From positions 1 through 64,000 of the forward strand of contig CACIJH010000005.1 of the NCBI GenBank assembly GCA_902586905.1: a stretch of 64,000 nt of DNA, written 5' to 3'. This document shows positions 8,701 through 23,700 of this stretch, one piece after another; the stretch's first letter is position 1, and each line of letters opens with the position of its first letter. The notes beneath the pieces are model-generated. The model saw nothing but the letters and a program-made list of their open reading frames with translations. It ran no database searches and was not told where the DNA came from. The translations under genes and the position numbers were made by a program. This DNA comes from an uncultured Bacteroidota bacterium (GTDB lineage: Bacteria > Bacteroidota > Bacteroidia > Flavobacteriales > Flavobacteriaceae).

Positions 8701-11700
8701 TAGCGTTAGTGATTCGTCAGGGGTTACGACTGTTGTGGAGCGAACTGTCAATGTTGTTGACACAACTGTTCCTGTCATCACACTCGCTGGCAATGCCTCT
8801 GAAAATGTTGCAGTTGGGTCATCGTATGCCGACCCAGGCGTAACAGCGTCTGATAATTATGATGGAGATATTTCGAATATCATTTCCACAATAGGCAGTG
8901 TAGACAGTAGCACAGTAGGTACCTACACAATTACCTACGATGTAATTGATAGTCAAGGCAATAGTGCAATCACTGAAACGCGAACAGTGAATGTTGTTGA
9001 TGAAATTGCGCCGACAATCAGTTTATTTGGTCAAGCAAACATCAACCTTGAAGTGTATGATACATATACCGAAAGTGGCGCAAGTGCGATTGACAATTAC
9101 GATGGTAATATTTCTAGTTCGATAGTCACATCTGGAGCTGTCGACACATCAGTTGTTGATACATATACATTGACATATGACATCACTGATGCAAATGGCA
9201 ATAGTGCCACTACAGTTTCAAGAACAGTGGTTGTTGAGGATACAACAGCACCTGTGATTGCCCTCAATGGTCAAGCCAATCTGACCTTGGAAGTGGGAAC
9301 AGCTTACTCAGATGATGGAGCAATTGTGACAGACAATTATGATAGTGGATTGACTGCAACTGTCTCTCCAACTACAATCGATACAAATAGCGTTGGCGTC
9401 TATACAATAACATACACTGCTGTTGACACTTCATCCAACCAAGCAAGTCCTGTCACAAGAACAGTGACTGTAGAAGATACCCAACCACCAGTGATTGCCC
9501 TTACTGGCAATACAACGATTACCCATGAGGTAAATACTCCTTTTGTTGAGCCAGGATATAGTGCCAATGACAGCAACGAAGGAGACCTAACAGCAAATGT
9601 ATTGATCGATGGATCGGTAGACTCCTCAAATCTAGGGAGTTACACTTTATCCTATGATGTTTCGGACCTGTCTGGAAATGCAGCTGCAACAGCTAGTCGA
9701 CTGGTGCAAGTTGTCGATACAACACCACCAGTTATCACATTGGTAGGCGATTCGACCACCAATATTGAACTGGGAACATCTTTCAATGATCCAGGAGCAA
9801 CTGCCAATGACAATTATGATGGCATGATGAACACAGTTGCAGTTTCTGGAGCAGTAGACACTTCAACAGTAGGTACATATACCTTATTCTACAATCTGTC
9901 TGACTCGGAGGGCAATGCTGCCATTCAAGTTACACGTACTGTTATCGTTGGCTCACCACCCACGATAATTCTTCAGGGAGATGATCCAATGGTCATTGAA
10001 GTTGGGGGAACATATACCGAGCCAGGTGCTAATGCTTTTGACTCGGATGATGGTACTTTGGGGAGCACCTCAGATTCACCATCACTCATTTCAGTCGATG
10101 GCAATGTTAATACCAATATCGTCTCTACTTATTTTATACAATATTCAGTAACAGATTCAGACGGAAACATAACGCAAGCACAGCGCACAGTTCAAGTTGT
10201 TGATACGACCAAACCTGTGATAACGATTGCTAATGCGACTGCTAGCGTTGAAGCTTTGACAACATATATTGATGAAGGTGGTGCAACAGCAACTGACAAT
10301 TATGACTTAAATATTTCAGATGAAATTGTTGTAACAAACAATGTGAACACCTCTGTTTTAGGTACATACACAGTTGATTTTGATGTAACAGATTCCAGTG
10401 GAAATGCTGCCAATACTGTGTCAAGACTTGTGACAGTTGTAGACACTGAGATCCCTGTCATTTCTTTGACTGGCGATGAGAGTGTAAGCATCGAGCAGGG
10501 TGCAAGCTACAGCGATGATGGTGCAACAGCATCTGACAACTATGATGGAGATATTTCTTCGTCTATAATCACGACAAATGGCGTAAACACAGCTTCCATT
10601 GGTACATACACAGTTGCATACAATGTGTCAGATTCATCAGCGAATGATGCAGTGGAGGTTGTTCGAACAGTAACTGTGGGACCAGATGTCAATGCTGGAT
10701 CTGATACAACAGTCTGTGAAGAAGCCACAATCAATATTGGTTCCAATTCAAATGATTTGTCCTACGACTACGTTTGGACAGCATCACCTGACCCTTCGGC
10801 ATCGAATGGTCCAACCCTCAATAGCCCAACAACTCCTTTGACAGAAGTAACTGTATTTACTACAACTCAGTTTACTTTAAGTGCTTATGATTCTGGGGTT
10901 TTAGTTGGTTCAGATATTATTGTTGTAACAGTAATTGATAAGCCAGTTGCTGCAGTGGCTACTGATGTTACCATTTGCCAGGGTGATAGTGTTCAAATTG
11001 GAGCAGCAACTGTAGCTGGACATACTTACCAATGGACTTCCAATCCTGCAGGTTTTTCGTCTACTGTTGCCAATCCAACAGTATCACCTACAGTGACCAC
11101 AACATATACTTTGACTGAAACGATCGATGCAACACCTGGTTGTTCGACTCAAAACAGTGTAACCATTACAGTTGAAGAACCTATAGATATCAATCCAGGG
11201 TTAGATGCAACCATCTGTGAAAGTGAAGCTGCTGCAGGATATCGATTAGATGACGCCACTTCATCTTCTACAAATGCAACTTACGCATGGCAAGCCTTGG
11301 GTGGAGATGGGTCTTTCGACGATGATTCTGATCTAAATGCTACCTATTTCCCTGGCACAACAGATATTTCGAATGGAAGTGTTGTGTTACAACTTTCGGC
11401 TACATCAACAACAGGAATTTGTACGACTCCTGTCACTGAACAACTCACACTCAACATTACAAGGTCTGCATCTGTAGATGCAGGTTTAAGTGCCATTACG
11501 CTCTGTGAAAATGAATCGATTCAGATCCCTGGAGCCTCTGCACAATTCTATGATCCAAATTCAATTTCATGGAGTTCGTCAGGTACAACAGGCACTTTGA
11601 CAGCAAACAATACACTTACGCCAACATATACTCCTTCGGCGAGTGATGTTGCAGCAGGAAGTGTAACTCTTACATTGTCTGTATTGCCACTGAGCCCTTG

Positions 11701-14700
11701 TGACGCATCAGGACCAATAACCGACACTGTTTCGATTAACCTCATCAGCACACCAGTTGTTAGTGTGCCAACAGGTCTATCCATTTGTGAAGGAGATAAT
11801 GTGCCATTAACAGGCTCTACTGTTACAAATGCTGCGAGCTTTACTTGGACCGATAGCAGTGGGGGTATCTTTAGCGTAACAGGACCAAACCCAGGAGATT
11901 GGGTGTATGAACCAAACCAAACAGCAATTGACAATGGTGGAACAGTATTGACTTTAACAGCAACACCAACATCACCTTGTGCAGATGACCCAAGTTATTC
12001 TGTTACACTACCCATTGTGATCAATAAAAATCCTGTGATTGATGCAGGTCCTAGCAATCAAATTTTGTGTGAAGGGTTAAACCCAATTTCTGGTGCGACA
12101 GCTGATTTTGTCGATTCGATTTCCTGGTCAACATCTGGCGATGGGTTCATTACAACTCCAAATTCAATATCTCCTTTTTACACACCAGGAACAAACGATT
12201 TAACAGTTGGTGCAGTCACACTCACCATGACAGCAACTCCTCAAGGCGCATGTACAGATACAGTTACAGATACTGTTACTTTTTCCATTTCCAAGCAGGC
12301 TGTTGCCAGTGCTGGAGGTGATGCAGAAGTTTGTGAAGGCGATTCATATACCTTTGGAAGCGCGAGTATTACTGACACTTCGGGAGCTGCGCTAAGCCCA
12401 ACATCAACCCTTTGGACAACAAGTGGATCAGGTACATTTAGCAATGCAACCATGGTCAATCCAGTTTATACACCAAGTACTGCAGATATTGCAGCTGGCC
12501 AAGTGGTTTTGACATTGACAGTGCAACAAAATGGTTGTCCTGACGAATCCGACGATATGATTTTGACGATTGTTCCTCAAGTCTCAGCAAATGCTGGATT
12601 AGATTTGACTACTTGTCAAGACGAAAGTGGAATCATTACTGGTGCAACAGTTACGCCGAACACAACCTTCCTTTGGACAGTCATAACTGGAGGTGGAACA
12701 CTTCAAAATGACACTGACATCAACCCAGTTTACCAACCATCTGCTGGCGAAACAGGAGAGGTCGTATTGCGACTGACTGTAGATCCATTGCAAATCAATG
12801 GTGTTGACTGTGGAAATCCTGCAACAGATGATGTTTCGATCTTCATTGAGCCACTGCCAACTGTTAGTGCTGGAAGTGATGCTATCATTTGTGAAGATGA
12901 GACCTACACATTTGACAACACTGTGTCGGCAACCGATTTCAATGGCTTGACTTGGTCCTCACAAGGGGATGGTAATTTTGACGATAACGAAACACTTCAA
13001 CCAACATATTTCCCTGGTCCAAACGACAAAGCAAACGGGGGTGTTATCCTTCAACTAGAAACATCTTCAAACGCGCCTTGTACCAGTACACCTAGTGATG
13101 TGATGTTTTTGGAAATTACTCGTCAGCCAGTGATTAATGCACCAACCACAATCGATTATTGTGTTGACAGTTCTCCTATTGCTTTGGATATGGTAACTGC
13201 CGATTTTTATGACACAATTCAGTGGACTTCATCTTCAGGTGATGCGTCGGGTACTTTTTCTGATAATTCTGTACTGAATCCAGATTATACCCCATCACAA
13301 CACGATATCGATAGCGGTGAAATTTTATTGACGATTAGCGCCACAGAAAACTCATGTCCGTTTGATACCCAAGCTGTTATTCGGGTTGTTTTTGTCGATC
13401 TTCCAACAGTTGACGCAGGCACAACACCAGTTGAGATTTGTGAGGATAGCAGCTACCAACTCGATGGAACAGTTACAGGTACGTCATCTCAAAGTTGGAA
13501 TACCTCTGGAACAGGAACTTTTAGTAATCAAACCTCTGAAGATCCGATCTACACCCCTAGTGCTGCAGATATTGCTGCAGGGGTTCCGATACGACTTACG
13601 CTCACTGCTGTGAGTACAAGTGTATGTGAGGCTGAAATTAGTGACTTTATTGACTTGACTTTTGCGCCAAGCCCGATTATGGATATTGGCCCAGACCGAA
13701 CGCTTTGTGTGGGTGAAGATTTAGTGATCAACCTCACTGAGGGTGCCGACGTTGCCAACGTTAATACGAGTTCTTATGCTTGGGCATCGACAGGAAATGG
13801 TTTCTTTAACAGTGTCAATTCTTTATCACCAACCTATTCGCCAAGCGCCGACGATATCGCAGCAGGATCAGTAACAATTTCCCTAATAGCAGATGCGTTG
13901 AGCCCATGTGGTGGAACCATTCAAGACGATTTTGTGTTTACTATTATGGCTGAGCCAACAGTAGCTGCTGGACCAGATATTACCATGTGTGAAACAGGTG
14001 GCGATTTATCGATTGCTGCTGAAGATGTTACCAACTATAGCAGTTTTATTTGGACCAATGAAAGTGGTACCACTGGTAGTCAGATTGTAAATGATACAAG
14101 TCTCACACCTACCTTTATCCCTGGACCAGCAGACATTGCCAATGGCATTGCAACCCTTCGTTTAACAGCTTTCCCAATTGCACCTTGTGCAACACCAATA
14201 ACAGATGATGTGATTGTAACCATTGCACCACAGCCAGTTGTTTCGATAGGTGGAGACAGTACCATGTGTGAGGGCGAAGATTTTATTTTCTTAGCTGGTG
14301 TGGCAAGTGTATCAAACGAAACCAGTTTTACTTGGAGTTCTGATGGGGGTGGTGTATTTGCCAATGCAAACACATTAGTGCCAACCTTCACACCAAGTGC
14401 TGCAGAAATTGCAGCTGGTCAAGCGATTATTAGTCTAACAGCTCAACCCATTGCGCCATGTGCTGATCCAGTTATAGATACAATGACACTTACCATTCAA
14501 CAACTCCCTGAGGTTGAAGCTGGTAATAATGCTGTATTGTGTGAAAGCGATACAGACTATCAAACATTGACAGCTTCTGTTTCGCGTCAGTCTGCAATCA
14601 AGTGGACTTCAAGTGGTGATGGAACTTTTGATAATGATACTGTTATCAACACAATTTATACGCCAAGTGCAGACGATATCACTCTTGGAGTTGTAACCTT

Positions 14701-17700
14701 GACTTTAACTGCAACACCAATTGCTCCATGTGATGCTGGCACGACAGTTTCAGATACGATTACACTCACATTTAGTACCCCATCATCAGTATCTATTTTG
14801 CGAGGAGACATCAATTCGGATGGAGTGGAAGAATATGCAACTGAGTTCTGTGCGTCTTCAGATTACACCTTCACTGATGATCAAATTATTGATAGTCAGG
14901 CAAACACATATACCTGGACAACCAGTGGTGATGGAATATTTTCTGCCCCTGACGAAAAAGCACCAACATATACCCCCGGTACCTTTGACAGATCGAGTGG
15001 TTCAGTGACACTAACCCTCACTGTTGCTGATGCAGCGGGTTGTACAACAGATGCAGATAGTGTTACTCTTACTGTTGTTCCTGAACCAGTCTTAGATTTA
15101 TCCACCTCTGCCACTTCTGTCTGCTATGGTAGTCAAGTACAACTGACAGCAATTGCAGATCATTACTACACGATCAATTGGCAGATTACAGGTGGTACAG
15201 GGGCAATTGTTTCTGGTGGAAACACTACAACCCCAGTATATGAACCTGCACTCGATAGTGATACTGTTGTGCTTGAAGCTACTATCACAGGTCAAAATCC
15301 ATGTACAGAATCAGTTACAGAAAGCATTACAATTCAAGTCACTCCGAACCCAGAAATCACAGGTTTCCCTGTAGATACTGAAATATGTTTTGATCAAGAT
15401 TTTACGATTACTGGTGTAACAACAACAGGTGTTGAATCAGCAATTGAATGGACGACTGATGGGGATGGTACTTTTGATAACCCCTCTATATTAACCCCAA
15501 GATACTACCCATCGTCAAACGATATTGCAGCAGGCTTTGTTACCCTGACGATGAGAGCAGTTGCTGATAGTCCATGCGATAGCGTAGTTGATGATACTGC
15601 TTCATTTGTGGTGACTTTAACGCCAGCACCAACCATTACAATGGCTGATACTGATACAGTATGTGAGGACAGTAATTACTTCGTTACAGATGTCAGTGTT
15701 GAAAATGTAGTTTCATACACTTGGACTGCAGTTGGAGATGGAACATTCCAAAACTCAGACACCTTATCGCCAACTTATTTGCCTGGTGTAAATGATTTGG
15801 CAGCTAGTTCTTTTACACTCACGTTGACTGCCCAAGGAAATGGCGTTTGCCCAGAAGTAGTTGCCACCAAAGAGGTAACGATCATACCAACGCCTGTCAT
15901 CGAATTGGGGGTTGAAACAGCTGATTACTGTACTTCACCTGATCCAAGCAGCTCTGATAACCCAATTACTTTGGCTGCGCAAACCATAGAGAATGTTAGT
16001 GCAATCGAGTGGAGAACTTCAAGCGATCCAACAAACCCAACAGCTCAGATTAATCTCAATGGAGACAATTCTGCTACGTATTACCCATCTCAAGAAGATT
16101 ATGACAATGGTCAAGTCACCATTACTTTGGTTGGATACCCAATCAATCCGTGTGCTGATTTGGTTGAAGACAGTTTGACTATTTTATTTGCAGAGCCACC
16201 AACAGTCATTGCTGGTCCTGATCAAACACTTTGTGAGGATGTTGCTGACGTACAACTCGATGGCACAGCCACACAATACGATACAATTACATGGACAACG
16301 TCTGGCAATGGAACATTTACAGGAGGTGTCAACAATATTGAAGATCCAGTATATATTCCTAGCATTCAAGATATAGAAGCTGGAACAGTAACCCTCACAG
16401 CAACTGTTGTTGGTGACGTGAATTGCAGCAATGCCACTGATGATGTGGTCATCACATTTGCACGCAATCCACAGGTAGATGTGGGTGTAGATCTGAGTTT
16501 ATGTGAAGGTGATGTTGTGAACTTTACTGACGTCACTGTGGCCGCTGGAACTTATGCTTCATTATCTTGGGTCACAACCAATGGTTTGGGTACCCTCAGT
16601 GGTGAGCAAACACTCACACCAACCTATACACCAGCAGTTGGAGAAACAGGTCAAATTGACTTTGTGCTCACTGTACAAGCCCAAGCACCTTGTACCACTG
16701 CTGAAATCCGTACAAAATCTGTGACTTATCAAAGCCAAGCAACTGCTGATGCAGGAGAAGATTTTGAGGTTTGTCAAGCAGATGGTGCTTTCACAATTGC
16801 AGGGGCAAGTGTTGCCAACAGTCAGGGACAAGCATGGAGTGTAATCACTGGTAGTGGGTTGCTTGTGAATCAAAATGATATTGCACCGACCTACACCCCT
16901 TCCAACCAAGATTGGGTCAATGGTCAATTGATTTTGAGGTTAACTGCTCAAGCAAATCCAGGCTGCGCTGATGCTTTTGATGATGTGATTATTTCCCTAA
17001 CGCCAAGCCCAATCATTGATGCTGGTGCAGATGTAAGTGTGTGTAATAACAGTTCTTATACCACCACAACAGCCTCTGTCCAATATGCTACCAACTTTGC
17101 TTGGTCAACACCAGATGGAACAGGAATACTCACCTCCAATGCGAACGATACAGTTGCAATCTATACACCAGCTGATGATGAGTCTGGAATCGTTACACTT
17201 GTATTGACTGCACAATCCAATGGGTCATGTACCGAAGTCGTGACAGACGAAATCCTGCTCACCATCAATGCTGCGCCAACTGCAGATGCAGGTGCTGACC
17301 AAACCCTTTGTGCATCAACAAACGAAGTTGTTTTATCTGGAAATGTCACGAATGAAGCAAGTTTTGTCTGGACTGCAAACCTAGCCGATGGGTCTGCTGG
17401 TTCAGGAACATTTACACCAGACAATGATGTCAATACCACTTATAACCCATCGCCAACTGACATCGCAAGTGGTTCTGTGACATTGAATTTAACAGCAGTT
17501 GGACTTGATGGATGTGTAGATGCAACTGATAGTATGATAGTTACTTTTGCACCACAGCCAATTGTAAATGCTGGTACAGATGCCTTTATTTGTGAAGGAG
17601 AATCGTATGACTTGACAAACTCTTCACCTAGCTATCTACATGGCGTCAGTCCTGAGTGGACAATCATTGGTGGAGATGGAAACTTTAGTGGGAACATCAA

Positions 17701-20700
17701 CAGCAATATCCTAGAACCAGTGTATACCCCTGGTCCTCAAGACATTATTGATGGTACTGTTACCTTACGCCTAACGCTTGACCCAATTGATCCTTGTTCA
17801 GATCCAATTAGTGATGATGTGGTCATTGAAATCACACAAGCGCCAACAGTAAGTGTTGTGCCAAATTTTGATATTTGTGAAAGTTCATTTACAGTAACTG
17901 GGACAACTGTCCAAAATGAAGGTTTGATAGAATGGTCAATAGTAGAGGGTACAGGATCACTGGCGTTTGAAAACCAAATAGAACCAATTTACACCACCAA
18001 CCCAGCTGATGTAGGTGCTTTAGGACCTGTGATACTTAAAGTTGAAGTCTTTGGCGAAAATGGTTGTGCGACAACTTCAGTGGAAGAGTTTGTGACCCTA
18101 AACATAAACCCTGCAGGTGAACTCGATGCCGGACCCGACATGACAATATGTGAGGATTCAACAACACATACGTTCGCAAATGGGGCTTCTGCTTCAGATG
18201 TCCAAAATATCCTCTGGATTCACGACGGCCTTGGATCGATTACCAATGGTCAAGGAACACTCACCCCAACCTATACACCAGCAACGGGAGAAACGGGAAC
18301 AATTACGTTTACAGTCACTGCAGACGAAATATCGCCATGTGTAAGCACTTTGACAGATACAGTAACCCTGACAATCATTGAAAAGCCAACAGCTGAAGCT
18401 GGTGAGAGCTACACCACTTGTGCTGGCCCAATCATCTTAAACGGAGTTGTAGGGGGTGATGTCGATAGCATTCAATGGTCAGGTGGAAATGGCTTGTTTG
18501 ATGACCCAACAACTGGCGAAAATGTCTCTTCAAATCTATCGACAACCTATTACCCAAGTATAGAAGAAATTGGGCAAGGCTTTGTGAGTCTTATACTGAC
18601 TGCCAACCCGATTGCGCCATGTTCTCCAGCCTATTCGGACCTAATCACCATATATTTAGAAGATGCACCACAGGTAGATGCAGGCCCTGTGAATGCTTCG
18701 ATTTGTGAGGGTGATACCTATCTGTTAGATATAGCAACTGCAACAAACTTTACATCATTTACTTGGACAACCTCTGGGTCGGGAACTTTCTCCCCAACAG
18801 AGCAAACCTTGCAACCAGTCTATACCCCCTCTGAGGCTGATGTTGTCAATGGAGTTGTTAGACTTCGATTGACAGCCACTGGCAATAGTGATTGTGCTGA
18901 TTCATTTGATGAATTAGAATTAATAATTGACAAGCAACCAAGTGTTGTGATTCAAGAAACAACACTCGATCATTGTGAAACCCAACCATTGATTCTAAGC
19001 AATGTAACGGCTTTACATTATGACCCCAGTACAGTTCAGTGGGTTTCGAGTGCTGGAGCAGATGGATATTTTGTTGACGACACAGCTCTCAATCCCGAAT
19101 ATGTTCCTGGTCCAAACGACCTTGCCAATGGGGTAACCTTGACTGTTTCTCTCAGTGGCGAAGCTTTTAGAGCTTGTAGCGATCAACTTGCAACAGACTC
19201 AATTGATGTCATCTTCTCCCCAAAGCCTATAGTAGATGCGGGTCTTGACTTAGAAATATGCGAAGGGACTTCAGCAATTTCTTTATCAACAGCTTCTACA
19301 AGCCAGACAACATCACTCATGTGGACAACATCAGGAACGGGTACATTTGATGATCCAACGAGTTTAAATGCAGAGTATATTCCCAGCACACTTGACTTTT
19401 CTAAAGGAACAGTAACCCTTACCCTCACTGGATACAATGATGGAGTTTGCAGTTCGACTTCAGATACCATGACCTTAACGCTGACAGAAGATGTTGTAAT
19501 CATTACGTCACAAGATTACTTTACCTTCTGTGATAGTGAGACTGTGATTCCGATCACTGGCATCAGTCTTTTAAATGTAGACACCACAGGAGGCTCACCC
19601 GATGTAGAATGGTCAATCATTACTGGTCAAGGAACATGGCAAAATTCGAATACTGAGGTCAATCCTACGTATATACCAGCAGGGAATGACTACACAACAG
19701 GTGTTACGCTATTGTTGACTGCTTTTGGCGAAGGTGACTGCAATTTTATCGATACCCAAGAGATTAATATCGAATTTGACCCAGAGATCATTGTCAATGC
19801 AGGTACAGGCGGAACGATATGTGAGGGACAAGACTTTCAGGTGTTTGGTGCGCAAGTATTTGGAACGACTGCATACAGTTGGACAACTTCAGGTGATGGA
19901 TTCTTCAACAATGCAACCCTTGAAAACCCAATATATACTCCAGGCCCACTAGATGAGCAAAACGGATTTATAACACCAGTTACCTTGACACTAACAGCAA
20001 CAGGAAATGGGAGCTGCCCTGGTCAGTCAGAATCAATTCAACTTCTTGTTGAGCCAAGCATAAGTGTATATGCAGGGGCAGATGCCACAGTTTGTACCGA
20101 CAATACGTTCTATACAATTGCTGACGCAACGACCAACAAAGCCAACCCTGTTGTCACATGGACTACACTTGATGGAAGTCAAGCTGGGTTTGTTGACCCA
20201 ACCACTGTGAACACATCATACCAACCACTACAAGAAGACTATGATCGTGGGTATGTGACGCTCGTTCTCAGAGGTGCTGGTTCTGGAAACTGTACAAACA
20301 GTATTGAAGACACAATGACAATTTTCTTCTCCGAGGCCATAGATGCAACTGCTGGAGAGGTTGATAGTGTGTGTTATCCAGACAGTTATATCGTACAAGA
20401 CGCTGTTATCAATAGCAGTCCAGACAGCTATTCATCATACCAATGGACGATTTTAGATGGAGATGGACAGCTTCTCAATCCAAATTCCCTTACCCCTGAG
20501 TATGTGCCTAGCGCTCTGGATAAATCGAACCCGAATGGTGTTCGTTTAGGTCTAAATATCGTTCCATCCAACACTGGTAGCTTTAGCTGTACCCCACCAC
20601 CTCCATTTGTAAAAGTTATTTATATTTCAGAAGATCTTCAGGGTACAGGAACAATTGCAGGAAATTCAGTTGTTTGTGAAAACACTTCTGGAAGCTACTC

Positions 20701-23700
20701 AGTGACAGGGCTAACAGGTGCTGTGGATTATGAGTGGACAGTTCCAGATGGAGTCTCTATCGTTTCTGGAGATGGTACATCATCAATTCTTGTTTCATTC
20801 GATAGTTTCAGTCAAGACGAAACGGCTGAAATATCTGTACTGGCATCAAACAATTGTCCAGGTCAGATTCAGTTTATGACACTACCGATTGAGATTCAGG
20901 CAGAGCCAGAGCTGATCCTTACCTCTTCAAACAACAGTGATCAAGTGCTTTGTTTCAACGATCCTTTAGAGCCTATTGAATATGCATTTGCAGGTGGAAC
21001 AGACGATAGTGAAATTTCAATACAATGGTCTGTTGGAGGTTCCAATGTTGCTTCGCCACAAGGAATTACAACTTCAATTACAATAGATTCTTTCACAATA
21101 GCTGGTGTTGCCAACGAAACACTTACCTCTGATACAGTTTATTCTTATGAATTGACAGCGTCAGTCAGTGGTTGTACAACTCTCACTGTTGTTGAAACAG
21201 GGTCAATTACATTGTCTGCTAGTCCATCCTTGACCCTTCAAGCTTCTGGATCCGATTCGCAAACGTTCTGTGAGGGCAATTCCATTGCACCGATCGAATA
21301 TCAATTGGAAAATGGAGCTGACAATGTTCAGTTTCAGTGGACAAGCTTAACGATACCCAACGGCCTTACGCAAAGTCTTTCGGGGAGTGTATATCGTATT
21401 ACTGGTACACCAAACGCTCAGGCTGCAACGAGTGAATACACCTACCAGATCATCCCTGTTAATTCGATTACAGGTTGTGCAGGGGTTCCTTATACAGGTT
21501 CAATCACAGTAAACGCATTATCGAGTCTAGTTCCTATAAACCCAGGAGCTGATAACCAATCAGTTTGTGAAGGAAATCCGATTATTCCAATTGAGTATAG
21601 CGTTGGAAATGGGGTTTCTGGAATTAACCTGACTTGGACGAAAGATGGAAGCGCTATTACTGGAAACCCACCTGGAATTGGCTATAGCTTAAATAATGGG
21701 CAGCTTGTCATTGGAGGTAATTTTTCAGAGAACATATCAGCAACGACCACCTATGCCTTTAACATCTCCACAAATGGAGGCTTGTGTGGTGCAGGAAATG
21801 TAAACGGAACTTTAGTCGTGAACCCTGGTCCTAGAATTGAATTATTTGGATCAACAGTTGGATCGATAAGCCAAATCAAATGCGAAGGTGATAGCATCGA
21901 TGATATTGTGTTTAATTTGGTTGATGGCGCAATCAACCCAAGTGTAATAGGCTTGCCAACTGGCGTGAATTATTTTTATGATTCAGCAAACAATACATTA
22001 ACCATATCGGGAACACTAGATTCAAGTAATCCAAATGACAATTACAATTATACTGTTACTGCTTCTGGCAGTTCTGGAGGATGCTCTACATCGGTTAATG
22101 GGGTGTTAACAATTAGCCGAGATGACGTCCTGACGCCAGTTTCTGATATCTCACAAACTGTTTGTGAGGGTGAGCAGATAAATACAATACGCTACGATTA
22201 CGCTGGAGGGGCAATTGGAGTCACAGTTGAATGGAGCATTGATGGATCACTACCATCTGCAACAACTCCCTCGGGGCTTATCATGAGCAACAACGATGGA
22301 ATGTTAACGATTTCAGGAACACCAGCAGACAACATTACATCTTCGACCGAACTGGAATATACTGTTACCACCATCAATAGTGGCTGTACCCCTGCGACGA
22401 GCTACACTGGTATGATTACCATTATACCGAAACCTCAATTAATTTTAAATAATGGTCCAAGCAATCAAAACAAATGTGAAGGAGAACCCATCACTGATGT
22501 GGTGATTGATGTTACGCAAGGAGCCAACAATGCAATCATTACATGGGATTTGCAGCCCCCTGGAATCAATGCACAATATGATTCAACAACAAAACAATTC
22601 ACAATTTCAGGTACACCATCTGGAATTGATCAAGACACGACTTTCAATTTTAGTATTAAGGCTGTGAACTCTACAGCTGGATGTGAATCAGATGCATTTA
22701 CTGGTAGTATATCAGTGTTGAATGGACATAATTTACAGCTTCTTTCAGGGTCATCTTCTGTAGACCAGACCTTGTGTGAGGGTGAGGTTCTTGAATTCCC
22801 AATTTCATATGAATTTGGTGGTGGAGCATTGTCAGCTCGTGTGCTTGGACTTCCGCCGGGGGTCAACTGGTCAATTGTTGACAATAGAATCACAATCTCT
22901 GGTACACCTAATGTGAATGTGACTTCCACAACCTCCAATATATTTACATACACTGTCGAAACAATTGGAAGCTCTTGTTCCTCAGCAACTGAAACAGGAA
23001 CAATTACTTTGATTCCCAACCCAATGATTCAGCTTATTGGGGGCTTGAATACACAAACTGTGTGTGAAGACGAATCAATCGTCGACATAGTGTACAGTAC
23101 AATAGATGGAGCTGAAAATGTGGAACTCACATGGGATGCTCAACCGAGTGGTATTTTTGGCCAGTTTGATGTGTCTACCCAACAGTTTGTGATATCTGGA
23201 ACACCATCAGGTTTGACAGAAGACAAAACATACAATTATACCCTACGAGCAGTGAACCTTTCTGATGGTTGTGTTTCTGAAGAGTTGACAGGGTCAATTT
23301 CGGTGCAGAATGGCCATGACCTAAAACTGCTCTCTGGCTCAACATCTACAAGCCAAAACATATGTGAAGGGGCAGCACTTCCATTGGACGTCGTTTATGA
23401 ATTTGGTGGAGGAGCAAACTCAGCTAGAGTTCTTGGATTGCCACCTGGAATTGGGTGGATTATCACTGGGAATGTGATCACCATAAGTGGTACTTCGTCT
23501 GAAAATATTTCAGCAACAACAAGCTATCCATTCACTGTCGAAACACTTGGAAACAATTGTACACAAAAAACACAAAATGGTCAGATTACTATTAATCCAG
23601 ACGCAGAAATTACTTTATCAACCCCATCATCCACATCAAATCAATTCATCTGTGAAGGAGAATCCATAGACCCTATTACATACACTTTTGGCGGCGGAAC

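Noticed and set aside
6700..23020. Many minus-strand open frames of 60-130 codons inside the giant gene.
   Set aside because: They recur at the same phase in each repeat, have low-complexity translations rich in Ser, Thr and Val, and no start or promoter context. They are by-products of the codon composition of the plus-strand modules.
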